From: Phallusia mammillata
Lineage: Eukaryota > Chordata > Ascidiacea > Phlebobranchia > Ascidiidae
Direction: 5' to 3'
Assembly (NCBI GenBank): GCA_003260075.1
Contig: QLIY01000157.1
Span: 153,116 to 217,115 of the forward strand
Length of the DNA: 64,000 nt
The notes below the pieces were generated by a model. It was given only the letters and a program-made list of their open reading frames with translations. It was not told where the DNA came from and did not search any database. Made by a program: the position numbers and the translations under genes. Numbering within the stretch: the stretch's first letter is position 1; every line of letters begins with the position of its first letter. Shown piece after piece: positions 1-10,726 of this stretch.

Positions 1-107
1 CCGTTTATAAACACTTTATGATCACATAAAAATATTGGTATAAAAGTGCAAGCCAGTAAATCATATTTGCTTTTCAGTTCCCACTGGAAAATCTAAACAC
101 ACTAAAC

Positions 108-491
108 CAGTGGTTCTCAAACTTTTTTATTGTCGGGGCCAAATGTAGTTTTTCAAAAGAGTAAGGAGCCGCATAAAGAAAATGCAGGATAACAGCAAAC
201 AACAAGAATCTGAATAGAAAGCTCCCCAATTCTGACTTATGAGACACAATACAATAAACAATTACCTTTGTACGTAATCATTCACGGCAATAGATTGGTT
301 GGGTTGAATAATGATAGTGTATAAATATGCTGCATTTAATGTAAACTTTTTTAAATGGTGAATTTCGAAACATCAATAGTTTTTGTGGTAATTATTATTC
401 TCAAATGATTTTCTAAACGTCTGGTAAGGGCCGCAATATAAGCAGTTGGGAGCCGCATGTGACCCAAAGAGCTGCTGTTTGAGAACCACTG
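108..491. mobile_element. hAT-type non-autonomous element
   Basis: Terminal inverted repeats CAGTGGTTCTCAAAC at the left and GTTTGAGAACCACTG at the right. The 8-bp flanks CACTAAAC and CACTACGC match at 6 of 8. It is 384 bp with no transposase, and lies in an NCoR intron. Confidence 0.75.
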
Positions 492-531
492 CACTACGCC
501 GTTAGCAATTTCATGAAGGGCTACTACTTAC

Positions 532-3500
532 TCTGTTTTCCGAGTAGATAACCTGCCACAAATCCCTATGTTTTGGTTCAACTCGTTGTGGAGATAATTC
601 AGCTTTCTCAGGTTCTGGAGGCTTCATTGCCGATTCCTCGAGATGAGTCTTCTTTTTCTGCAGTCGAGTAATTTCTGTCTCAACCTAAAATAGTGGGTTT
701 AATTCTTATTAAGTTTATACTTTCGATCTTCTACTTACATTATGTTATCTTGTTTTTTACATACACATAACAATACTAGATATACTACCTTAAACAAGAA
801 ACCCCCCCCCCGGGTTTAATTCTTATTAAGTTTATACTTTCGATCTTCTACTTACATTACGTTATCTAGTTTTTTAGATACACATAGCAATACTAGATAT
901 ACTACCTTAAACAAGAAATAAACCCTGAACACTAAATAGATGACTAAAACAATTCCATGTTTAGAGTTTAAGTATTTGAAAGTTTTCCAAAAATACTTAG
1001 TAAGTTGTGTCAAAACTGGCCATTTTTAAACCATAGTCCAGGGGTCGGAAACCAGTTTTTCATGTTGAGTGTGAATTTACTTGTTATGTCAAAACGGATA
1101 ATAACTTCACATGACAATATTTTTTGTGTATAATTGTGGTTAGGACCAGTTAATTTAAATAGCAATCAGAGATAGACAGACTCTTGCAAGGTTTTTTTTA
1201 ACTAACATCTCGCAATGTAGTAAAATCAAGAAACTGTCCATTAAATAACACATCATTCCCCCCCCCCAACAATTCCATGTTTAGAGTTTAAGTATTTGAA
1301 AGTTTTCCAAAAATATTTAGTTAAGTGTCAAAACTGGCCATTTTTAAGCCATAGTCCAGGGGTCGGGAACCAGTTTTTTATGTTGTGTGCAAATTTACTT
1401 GTTACGTCAAAAACGGTAATAACTTCACATGACAATATTTTTTGTGTATAATTGTGGTTAGTACCAGTTAATTTAAATAGCAATCAGAGATAGACAGACT
1501 CTTGCAAGGGTTTTTTAACTAACATCTTGCAATGTAGTAAAATCAAGAAACTGTCCATTAAATAACACATCATATTTTTATTCCTGTACACAATTTTAGC
1601 AGTATATATTTTTTACCAGTGTCGGCCATAGTTTTTATAATGGTTCCGACTTTCGTCCTTATCTGCATTTTTCGCTTGCGTGATAGATTGTGCGTACTTT
1701 ACACCTTTTTTGCTGTGTGTTTTGACTGTGTTAACAGTAGTCCCAATACAAACTTTTTACTACTCTTGTTAGTGCTTTACGGTTACACTTGCATACAATT
1801 CTTTCGCACTGTTTGTTTTTAGATACTGATGATGTCTAAAATCATCAGTTTTAGATACCCTTTACTGATGAAACTGATAAAATGAAATATATATATACAG
1901 TTGTAGAAACACAAAAAAAACGGTGGATGATTTCAGACTTTTCAAATTTGTCGGCATGTAGTAGTTAAATACATTGTAGTAGTTAAATATTTACTTGAAC
2001 TCGCAAATCATAGACATTTGACCGACCTTTGATATTTCTCTGTCTACTTTGTCCATGGCTTGTACCAAATCTTCTTTAGATTTCTGCTCCACCACATTTG
2101 GCCCATGAAGTGAAGAATGGTCCGATTTCACAGATGAAACTAAACAATGTAAAATATTATGACTCACAAAAAAAGATTGTACCATACTACCATAATTGAA
2201 TGTGAAGCAGTAATTTGTATTTTTTTATTAAATAATGAAGATAAAATTAAACTAACACCAAGCAAATGACTAAAAATGAAAATTGGAAGAGTAAACCTAA
2301 ACACAAAGTAAAAACACAAAAATAAAACTATTTTTGAAAGAAAAAATCAAAAGAAGGGAATTTTGTACCACTAGACTGCCTCATTAGAGAGCTGGATTGA
2401 GGCTGAGCAGTGGATGGTTCTGCCGACCCTGAATGATGTTGAAGTAATTTCGATCCAAGCTCCTGTTTTACTGTCACGGGTGCTTCCTGTAGCCAAAACA
2501 CAAGCATGTTGTAACAAGGAATGTATTATTAAGTTGGCTTAAATCGATAAGTAAACTGACGACATTGCACACTGCTTTGACCTATACAATCTCAGCAGGT
2601 CAAAAATAGGCCGATGCTCCCCCCCCCCCCAAGCTCCTGTTTTACTGTCACGGGTGCTTCCTGTAGCCAAAACACACGCATGTTGTAACAAGAAATGTAT
2701 TATTAAGTTAGCTTAAATCGATAAGTAAACTGCCGACAATGCACACTGTTTTGACCTATACAATCTCAGCAGGTCAAAAATAGGCCGATGCACTGTCTGA
2801 ACCTTACTTATTTTTAGAGATGCCTCAATGGAGCAAGAACCGGAGTATTTGCCATTGAGCATCACAACTTTGAATGCTTGTTGCTCAGTCGGGCAAAAAA
2901 CCATGGCTCTTTAACTTAACGTTGGCTGAAATCTCTTGTTAAATTGAACTATGACAGAAAGGCTGAATTAATTGAGATAGGTGTTCACTGAATAATGACA
3001 GGCAAAATCAATGCATACCTTTTTGATTTCTGGATGCGTTTGCAAAACAGGAATAGCTTGTGGAGCAGAACCGACTGAATGTCTTGGATGAGATTGATGA
3101 TCTTTCTGTACAACAAAAAATGCAACAAATTATAACTTTTATCTAGGATCCCTTACTACGAAGCTGACATATGCAGCATACTCGGGAGGCAACGGTGCTT
3201 GTGATTCAACTTTCAGCGGTTTCTCCACTGAGCCTGTTTAGCTCAGTTGGTAGAGCGTGAGTCCCGGAAAGACTCCTGTCGTGGGTTAGAATCCCACCGC
3301 AGGCTAGATTTTTCTGTGCTTTGCCATATGGGAATGCTTGGGAGACCAGCTGATTCTGTATAACACCTTTAATAGGCCTGGCTCACTATGTTTTGTCTAT
3401 GTATTCACAAAGACAGGTGTAAATGAGAAACAACATTTATACTTTTTTAATAGACACAAAAGTCAAGCCAAAATGTTGTGACAAAATAGATTTCTGAAAT

Positions 3501-5541
3501 CGATACCGTTGCAACATAAACAATTTGTGCTAATCTTACCGGCAGTTGGTTATGTGATGGGACATGTTGTGTGTATGGTGAATGTGCAGAACCTGAAGGC
3601 CTTTCCACTGGTCTTGGTAAACTGCCTTGCGACGCAGGAAGTGACATTCGACGGGGTGGCGCATTGATGCCATAGGAAAATCCCAAAGCTGCAAAATATA
3701 GCATACAACACATGACAAAAACACTTCAGTCAGAAATTTAAATTATTTCAGAGGTATTGAAAGTAAATCACAGAATATCCTTGCAGGAAGAAGTCTTGTT
3801 ATTTTACAAAGAAAATGCCATAGAAGCAATACAACAATTCATTACTTCAAATTAAAACAAATATCAGAAAACATTTTATAAACCCAAATACAACTATATG
3901 GCATAATTTTAAACTGTGATTTAAACTGTGACATAATAAACAAATATGTATGCAATTGGTTCCAACATGTTTTGTGGGTTATAATCAAGCAATAGAAGTC
4001 AAGAGAGGACAATAAGTCAAGAGAGGACCATAAAAGAACTTTGCTACATATATAATACAGTCACAGAATAGATGTGAATTAAAAAAAAACACCCAGCACA
4101 TGCATCTTACATACACCACTGACTGGCTAATTACCATGCGCATCCGATGAACTTCCGCTGGTAACAGATCCTAAACCATCTCTATCTCTCTCGCCAGAAA
4201 TTCTGATGTCTTGAAGTAAAGAAACGCGATGAGTAGAAGGACGTTTGGCCTGGTACGAACTCGATGCATGTGATGAGGATTGCTGCATTGATGGGACCAT
4301 TGGAATTTGGGGTCTTGGCAGACCGCCAGGAATTAGTGATGTATTTGGACGAGGATCAAAATGCATGGCAAGGTATGGTTGGGGAATGGCACCATGTTGT
4401 GGGATGTATGGAACCATCAAAGGGGTACTGACTATCGGTGGGGCTGGATGTCGAACATTTGAAGATCTGAAAGCAAAACAGATTTGAAGCTTGGTAGAAT
4501 TTTAACACATTTTCTAATCATTGAATAATGGGAGAGTTCTCATACTTTTTTACACATTTTTTATAGACCATTACACTCAAATCACCCTAGAAACAGTTAA
4601 AACAACATATATAGATACATAGCAGCACTAAGTGCAGTGGTGGGATTGAGCCGGTTCGCACCGGTTCTATAAAACTGTCTCACAAAATTTTATGAAATCA
4701 GTGAACCGGTGAGCATTACTGGTTACTGTCAATGGACTTTTTGTAACAGATCAGGCTGAAAAATATGACTTTTGTGATAGAACCGGTTGACAAAAAGATT
4801 GAATCCCACCACTGACTAAGTGTAATTGATTTAAAAGTGCATTTTTCAAATCTTTACTTTTATTGAACAAGTGCTGACAGTAAAATATTAACCAAATATA
4901 AAAAAGGGAAAAAAGTATTCCAATTCCAAGCAGCATGTGATGTGACAAATAGGGTTCCTCTATTTCTCGACTTTTTCGTTTCTCGAGAAACGAGAAATTA
5001 AAAATTCATTTCTCGAGAATCTAGAGAGTCTCGAAATTTTTATTGAAGGTGATTTTCTAACAAAAACAAACAAAAAAAATTCCGATTGTACGTTTTTTAG
5101 CTTTTAGTAGCGATTGCAGGTAGTGATTCGCTGGCAAACCAGTAAAACCTAAGCGACTGTTGGTCCGAGTTTTAGATATAACGCAACTAAGCGTGACTGC
5201 TGCTTAGGAATGGTGAAAGTTTACCGCCAACGTACATCAAAAATCGCTGTTTCGTTAGCAAAATAAGACAGTAATGTGTCCAGTGCGCTCGAAGGGCGAG
5301 TTGAAACGAAAAATACACGTAATAAGAGGTGTCGCATATACTTTTTGTTTGCAATACGTGACGTAATTTTTCTCGATAATTTTTTATTTATTTCTCGAGT
5401 CCCCCCCCCCACTCGATTTTTTCGAGATTTCTCGAGAAATTCTCGAGAAGGAACTCTAGTGACAAACCTTTGTGACAGATGTTCATCTGCACGACTTGTT
5501 GAATACTGCTGAGGTCTCGTAGTTTGCCAAGGCTGCTTCAT
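532..5541 (-). CDS. NCOR: Nuclear receptor corepressor (NCoR/SMRT) homologue, 5' portion
   Basis: Seven coding exons on the minus strand, in transcript order: 5541-5468, 4466-4135, 3688-3540, 3105-3019, 2486-2369, 2139-2027, 684-532. All have GT/AG borders and every phase joins, giving 342 open codons; the gene continues past the left edge. The start ATG (5541) is preceded by an in-frame TAA. Exons 1-5 encode a Ser/Pro/His-rich low-complexity tail. Exons 6-7 carry the diagnostic block: KEDLVQAMDKVDREISK, then a Lys/Gln-rich coiled-coil start, KPPEPEK, and a segment ending QVIYSENR. This matches the conserved vertebrate NCoR1/SMRT region just before the SANT/deacetylase-activating domain. The family builds HDAC3 corepressor complexes in the nucleus. 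The N-terminal part is known to bind other repressors (Sin3, TBL1), but I cannot see those sites here. One ancestral gene rather than two is expected in an invertebrate. Sure of family; exon 1 less so. Confidence 0.9.
802..811. other. C10 junction between near-identical copies
   Basis: 695-801 is repeated at 812-918 with a few base changes. NCoR intron, just upstream (in transcript terms) of exon 684-532. Confidence 0.85.
1258..1267. other. C10 junction between near-identical copies
   Basis: 948-1257 is repeated from 1268 to about 1573 with scattered differences. NCoR intron. Confidence 0.85.
2619..2630. other. C-run junction; repeats the 5' end of an NCoR exon
   Basis: 2458-2618 is repeated at 2631-2792. 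The copy includes the acceptor and first 29 bases of the exon 2486-2369. Confidence 0.85.
3230..3420 (+). repeat. tRNA-derived SINE (tRNA-Lys-like head)
   Basis: The head at 3230-3302 keeps a polymerase III A box (TTAGCTCAGTTGGTAGAGC) and a B box-like GTGGGTTAGAATCCCAC, with pairing acceptor ends (GCCTG/CAGGC). The anticodon arm does not fold normally and T33 is missing, so this is not a working tRNA. The tail (TTTGCCATATGGGAATGCTTGGGA, then GGCCTGGC..ACTATG) recurs at 26148-26222 and in part at 52555-52592, as a dispersed element would. It lies in an intron of the NCoR gene, antisense to it. Confidence 0.7.
4635..4814. mobile_element. hAT-type MITE, family 1 (copy 1)
   Basis: It starts CAGTGGTGGGATTGAGCCGG and ends ATTGAATCCCACCACTG, with a perfect 8-bp target duplication ACTAAGTG on both sides. 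It is 180 bp. A full-length, inverted second copy is at 45352-45528. Confidence 0.85.
4950..5458. mobile_element. hAT-type element inserted at the first splice donor of NCoR
   Basis: Ends TAGGGTTCCTC and GAGAAGGAACTCTA are imperfect inverted repeats. The flanks at 4942-4949 and 5459-5466 are a perfect 8-bp duplication GTGACAAA. The interior is full of TCTCGAGA palindromes near both ends and contains a run of ten C (5401-5410). The target duplication overlaps the donor GTTTGT of exon 1 (minus strand). Confidence 0.8.
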
Positions 5542-8507
5542 TTGTATTTAGGTCTAACCTAACTATAGTTAGTATACTGCATGAAAAGGTACAAAAATAT
5601 ATGCTCCATTGCTCGGATCGTATATGTTCTGAAATCTGACTTCTAGTTTTCAGACCTTGCGATGCCACCAGAAAAATGCATAAATTTTACTTTCATGGAC
5701 AGCAAAATTACAAAAACCAAAAAAGAACATAACAAAACTAAAGGAAACAATAAAACAACAAGAAAAGAGAACAAAAATACTTTTAGTTCTTGCAACAAAA
5801 TGTTTTCTTTTTCCGCTGTGTATGACGTCAGAAAATGGATGAGGCAAAAGTAAAGTAAAAAAACGAATGAGAGAACAGCAAAAACGTCGTAAAACAATAA
5901 AAAAAATTACGTCAAATTTCAGAGCATTATTTCATTCAACGCGAACTTATTTTGCATTACGTGAAGAAAATTGAAAATATGTGGGTTACTTTTATTTACT
6001 GGTATTGAATGTAGGCCAACTCTATGTATTTACTATGATCAGAAAAGCCGCATATTCAAAGAAATCGACTCTGGCATATGGAAAGGCCAAACAAACACAA
6101 AGCAAGCAAAATCTCGCTTACATCTGGTCCTGCTCATTGTTCAAAATATTTAACTTTTTAAGATCAACAATGGAGTGTGGTTTTTAGCAAAAGAACACGT
6201 TCTTTGTTATTTCTTCTGCGTAGCTCACTGCAAACACACTTCTGATGTTGGTTTGTGTGTGCAATGATATGAATCAGCGGTGAAAAACTGGGCATTTCAT
6301 ACTCGCCTGAAAACAGGGCACAGAAGAATAAAAAGTGAAGTCATTTAAGCGACATTGAAGGGGTTATGCAAAGTTGTAAAGTCATGCGTTAGCAAAGAGC
6401 TAATTGTTTCAGTACTGCATGCCAGTTTTAGAGGCACGGTAGTTCCTTATTTAAGCGAAGCGGAAGGACAGGATGGTCAGCTTTAAACCTATGTAAATTT
6501 TCGTAATTTACAAACCATTTTAAGTATTTTGTTGCTAATTAGAGGTATACAAGGTGAAAAAGTTTTGCGTGGTATGTCTTCAGCAAAGTGGATCAAAAAA
6601 TATGTGTTCAAAACTTTAGACGTTGGACGCAGTTTAGTTTTATTAGAGACAGATGCAAACCTTTATTAGAACAACCGAATCTTCGAGGATTGAAAATATC
6701 CGGCGAATAATTTGGTTAATTTGCTTTTGCAAGGGGGATTAAAGTACGACCGCCATGGGTTTTCGCGAAACTCTTTAAAGCAAGCAATTGACCCTTGACA
6801 GCCTTTCAAGTGCAGCGTGACGACAACTCGTATACATCGCATTCTTGCTAGGAAAGTCTTTCGGTTGGGGCCAGGTAGGCTAACTTCAGCACCCCAAATT
6901 GTATTGCCGAACATGGGGTAAAGCTGTTTTCAGAAAGGCTATCTCTGTAATCTGATATATTACTGGGACGCTGTTATAGAATAAGGTACTTGTAAAAACA
7001 GAAGGGGTCTGTTGTCAGTTGCGGTTACTAATGTAAATGAATTGCATCTCTGCAAACAGGCGCGCTATTTTAGCAAAGTATATAGCAAACGCTCTTTGTG
7101 TAATTAGGTATCACAAAAAAGTGAAGATTGAAATTGCAAACAGACGTAAAATGGGCACATTTAATGCTGGTTGCTAACCGAGCTTTAATTGTTCCTTACC
7201 ATTGACAAAGTATATTAGATCACATAATACCCTATGTTTTATGGTATTTTTATGTTAGTTTATATTAGTGTACATACTTTACACAAGAAATTTCCAGATT
7301 GGAAATGACAAAATTCACCTGATACAAGACCTTCACGTACAAGTACTGGCAATATTTTGATTGAAAGGTTCAAATTAACAACGTTTTCAAGCGCGTTAGC
7401 GTTCTGATCATTATTTTAAAGACAATGGAGTCGAATGTAATATAGCACTACAGTAACTTTGCTCCACGCGTAATTCAATGATCGATCCAGCACAATAACG
7501 TCAGAACCAGCAAGGTTTCTAAGCACATAGAGGTATTAGTTTGTTATTATTCGCTAACAATGGGGCTTAACGTCAGTCCCACTTGACTAGCCTGTCTAAA
7601 ACACACATCTACTGTGTACAGGACGTTGTAAAATCAAATGCAAGGGTGGTAAATGTGTTGTTTAGATCAGGTTGAGACTTTAGCATTGCCTAATTAAGGA
7701 AATAGATTGCGGTTCAATTTAGCCAAGTCGGGCACAAAATGAGCTATTCAATAGAGATGCAAAGACACCAGCATTTTTTTACCAGCAATTTACGAAAAGA
7801 TGTTACATAACTATTTAAGTATGCAATGTGTGCTCTGTTAGCAACTTGAAGGCATTGTAGTGATGAAGTGAAACTTGCTTGCGCACATTACCCTATCAGT
7901 GCATAGTAGCTTAAACCGCCAAGCACGCAAGAGCTGGGATGTTGTTTACAAAAGATTTACGTCAAAAGGTTTTGTCGCTTTAAGTGACCCATTCTTCGAG
8001 CCTCGGAACAAATTGTAATCCAAGTGTCAAATGTTTAATATTTTCAATAAAACTTGCGATCATTAACAAAATACAAAGTTAATCATATTTTCAAGAAAAT
8101 AGTAGGGCGATTTAATGTTGCTGTGACAACGACTTTAGAATTGTCGGGTATAAAGTAATAAACACATATATTCGTTATGTGACGAGACACTATGCAAAAT
8201 ATATTCTCGTCTCTTTTTGCTGTGTCATGCTAATAAGCGTACGTCGGCACAAAAGTCTTCAAGACATTTAAACCTATACCGGGCGTATTTTCATTTGTGC
8301 AATATTTTTATGCGAAATAATACTAAACTTTGGTGTAAAATATAAAAATTGTTAACGTTACCAAAGTAAGATAACTTTTTGATTTAAATAGATTTTGTGG
8401 TTAAACATTAACGTATCGTTGGGTTAGTTATGCCAAAAGGATATATTTAATGCACAACGTCAAGCAAATTATGATGTGTTGTCTTCAGCTGGTAAATAGA
8501 AATTAAA
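5542..8507. other. Divergent intergenic region between NCoR and transporter A
   Basis: No exon was recognised on either strand. On the minus strand TACTAAC (5574-5568), the consensus branch-point word, precedes several AGs just ahead of the NCoR ATG. A 5' UTR intron or trans-splice acceptor may therefore lie there. The remainder is AT-rich with nothing I can name. Confidence 0.4.
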
Positions 8508-8515
8508 TATAAATA
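8508..8515 (+). promoter_or_regulatory. Candidate TATA box for the distal promoter of transporter A
   Basis: TATAAATA lies 111 bp before the distal ATG, which would place a start site near 8540 and give a 5' UTR of about 85 bases. The spacing fits a TATA-driven promoter. In an AT-rich genome a chance match is quite possible. Confidence 0.4.
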
Positions 8516-8625
8516 GGATCCTGTGCGCGACAATTTTGTAATTTTGTTAGTTCTGGAGACAGCGCTTTCCAGACGTTTATCGATCGATCGTTTGAATTGC
8601 TTCGAAACCACTAAGTCCATTCGTT

Positions 8626-10726
8626 ATGCCAGAAGAACGAAACGGTAAAAACCTGGGCCGCGAAAACTGGAAACTGTTCGAGTCCAGCGACGTTCCACGA
8701 AAGAATTCCAGGAAAGCAAGTCTAATAAGTGCACCAGGCAACTTGGAAAACAAAGTAGACGGAATATATCCTCAGCTTGAGACCAACACCACTGCTATTG
8801 CAGAACATGGCGATGACAGTATTTTGTTGAACGGCACTGGAAACGCACCACAACGCCGGGTTTCGGGGTATAATTTACCGCAGACGGGAATTGTTGACGC
8901 CGTAAAGACCTCGTTGCCTGGACGAAAAAGAAGCAGCCAAACTGGGGAAATGGGTACGACCTGTTTTTTTAACTGATACGGCTAGATAAAGGGCCCTGTA
9001 TTATTATTCTATTATGCGTACAAAAGTCCGAACTTCTTTGCGTGTTTACGACCACAACGTTGTTTAACAGAGGCCACATGGATAAAGTTTAAGACTTCGT
9101 TGCACGGGTTTAATCGAGTTGTCAAACATACTAAAACTGAAATTTGTTAGAAATATACATAAGTATCAAGCTGTACAATATTTGTTTTTGAAAAAGTTGG
9201 GGCATGTTTTCGACTTTTGCTTAATTCAGGCAAATTTAGAAACACCAAAACCCTCGGCAGGCGTAGGTGCACTATTCTTGCCCGTGGACTAATTTTGGCT
9301 ACATAAGAAGAACAAAACAATTACCGAATTTTTGTATTTATGTCAAAGCAATCCTCCCATATATTGCTGCGCTTCATATGTAATTACTGTCAATCCTAAA
9401 AACAGCGCAGGAATGGGCCTCTGTAAGCATTAAATATACGTTTACAAAATCCCATTTGCTTGTCAATATTCGCCGTACGCCTTGCTTACCAGATGGCCTT
9501 TGGAAGATTTATTTACTACCTTAATGATTTGGCGTGGCCCTTCCCTGATTGGCTGGTGTTGTAACGTTTCAAATTAATTGCCTTTAAACAGCTGTTTGAA
9601 AGAGGTCGGTTTAACAGGTCAATATTTTTTTCAATTGAAAAAGACAAGTGTTTTGTTTTCGTAATTCATAATTTTAAGTTTTAATCCTAAAAATTGTAAA
9701 TACGGCAAGTTTTAATTTGCTTTCAAATGGATTTTTTTGCACTGGTAACCTCTGAACAACATATTGGATATTCTCCATTTGCCTTTTATTGAGGTTTAAA
9801 CTTACTCGAAGTTTAGTGATTTTTAGCCTTTTTACGTTTAACATCTGCAAACTCCATGAAAGTTTATGAAAAAAAAATTTTTTTTCAAGGACTGAAAAAG
9901 AAATTAAACGTTTTTAGTTCACAAAAAAAACACGAACTTAAATAGTGTTCTATCTTTATTTTAGGTTTCAACAGAAATAGAAAGGAAAGTACAATCACAA
10001 ATGACAGCGTAGGCCTTCACCCCCTCTCAAGCACCTTTGGTCTTTCACTGGTAAGAACTTATTGCACTTATCGAAGAATAAGTGTTAAAAGATATATGCT
10101 GTCGGATATATTATGGACTCTCAAAAAGTAGCGTATTAGTTGATTGCTCAAAAACGCAGTATTTTGGTCTGCACCGAACTGTTCGTGAAAGCCACACATC
10201 GCTTACGTAAACATTTTACCATTATATTTTGAACTTGCTACCTAATTCCACTCCCAATGTTTTCAAACAAGTTTAGTTTATGGCTCTGATTTTAAAGACG
10301 AAAACTGTTTTATCAAAAACATATTGGTTAGCTTGTTTAATGGCCATTTCGTACAGTACTTTGTGCTACATCGCCTAAGAAGGATTAGTCGTTTGTTTAC
10401 AAGATCTCTAAAACAGATCTTTAGGAACTCCCCCCCCCCATTGGTTAGCTTGTTTAATGGCCATTTCGTACAGTACTTTGTGCTACACGAAAGATTAGTT
10501 GTTTGTTTACAAGATCTCTAAAACAGATCCCTTTAGGAACTTTATTTGACCTTGACACAGGTTCCTGAAGATAAAGACCGACGTATGGTTCCGAAAGAGG
10601 GCAGCAAATCACTAGAACGTGAACAATGGGGACGAAAGCTCGAATTTCTCCTTTCTGTCATCGGATTTGCCGTGGATTTAGGAAACGTGTGGAGATTTCC
10701 CTACATTTGCTTTCGAAATGGGGGAG
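8626..10726 (+). CDS. Transporter A, distal alternative N-terminus with its own TM1 exon
   Basis: Three exons: 8626-8953, 9965-10050 and 10561-10726. They form one open frame (phases 1, then 0, then 1) ending in RNGG plus one base, exactly the phase needed by the exon at 15051. They encode a 157-residue hydrophilic tail before REQWG, rich in basic/Ser motifs ([14 protein letters not shown]) that look like kinase targets, then a complete TM1. Human SERT has a tail of about 80 residues, so this one is unusually long. The TM1 exon is protein-identical to the proximal one over the core but differs at many synonymous positions, so it is an old copy under selection. It could instead be the surviving 5' end of a third tandem transporter that lost its body. 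Ten C and a duplicated segment lie just upstream of the third exon. Confidence 0.8.

Noticed and set aside
1619-1822. Hydrophobic 67-codon plus-strand frame
   Set aside because: It is in an intron of NCoR, antisense, has no splice context, and its composition is typical of AT-rich non-coding DNA.
2713-2904. Open frame on the minus strand with a good Kozak ATG and a GTAAGG donor inside the NCoR gene
   Set aside because: Its exit phase does not match the next NCoR exon (2486-2369), whereas skipping it keeps the frame. No family resemblance.
3230-3302. Functional tRNA-Lys gene
   Set aside because: The anticodon arm does not form a 7-base loop with T33, and the T loop is TTAGAAT. It is a SINE head.
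5400-5411. C-run inside the hAT element as another haplotype seam
   Set aside because: No duplicated flank was found. It may be a seam with no overlap or a natural run, so it is not counted as evidence for duplication.
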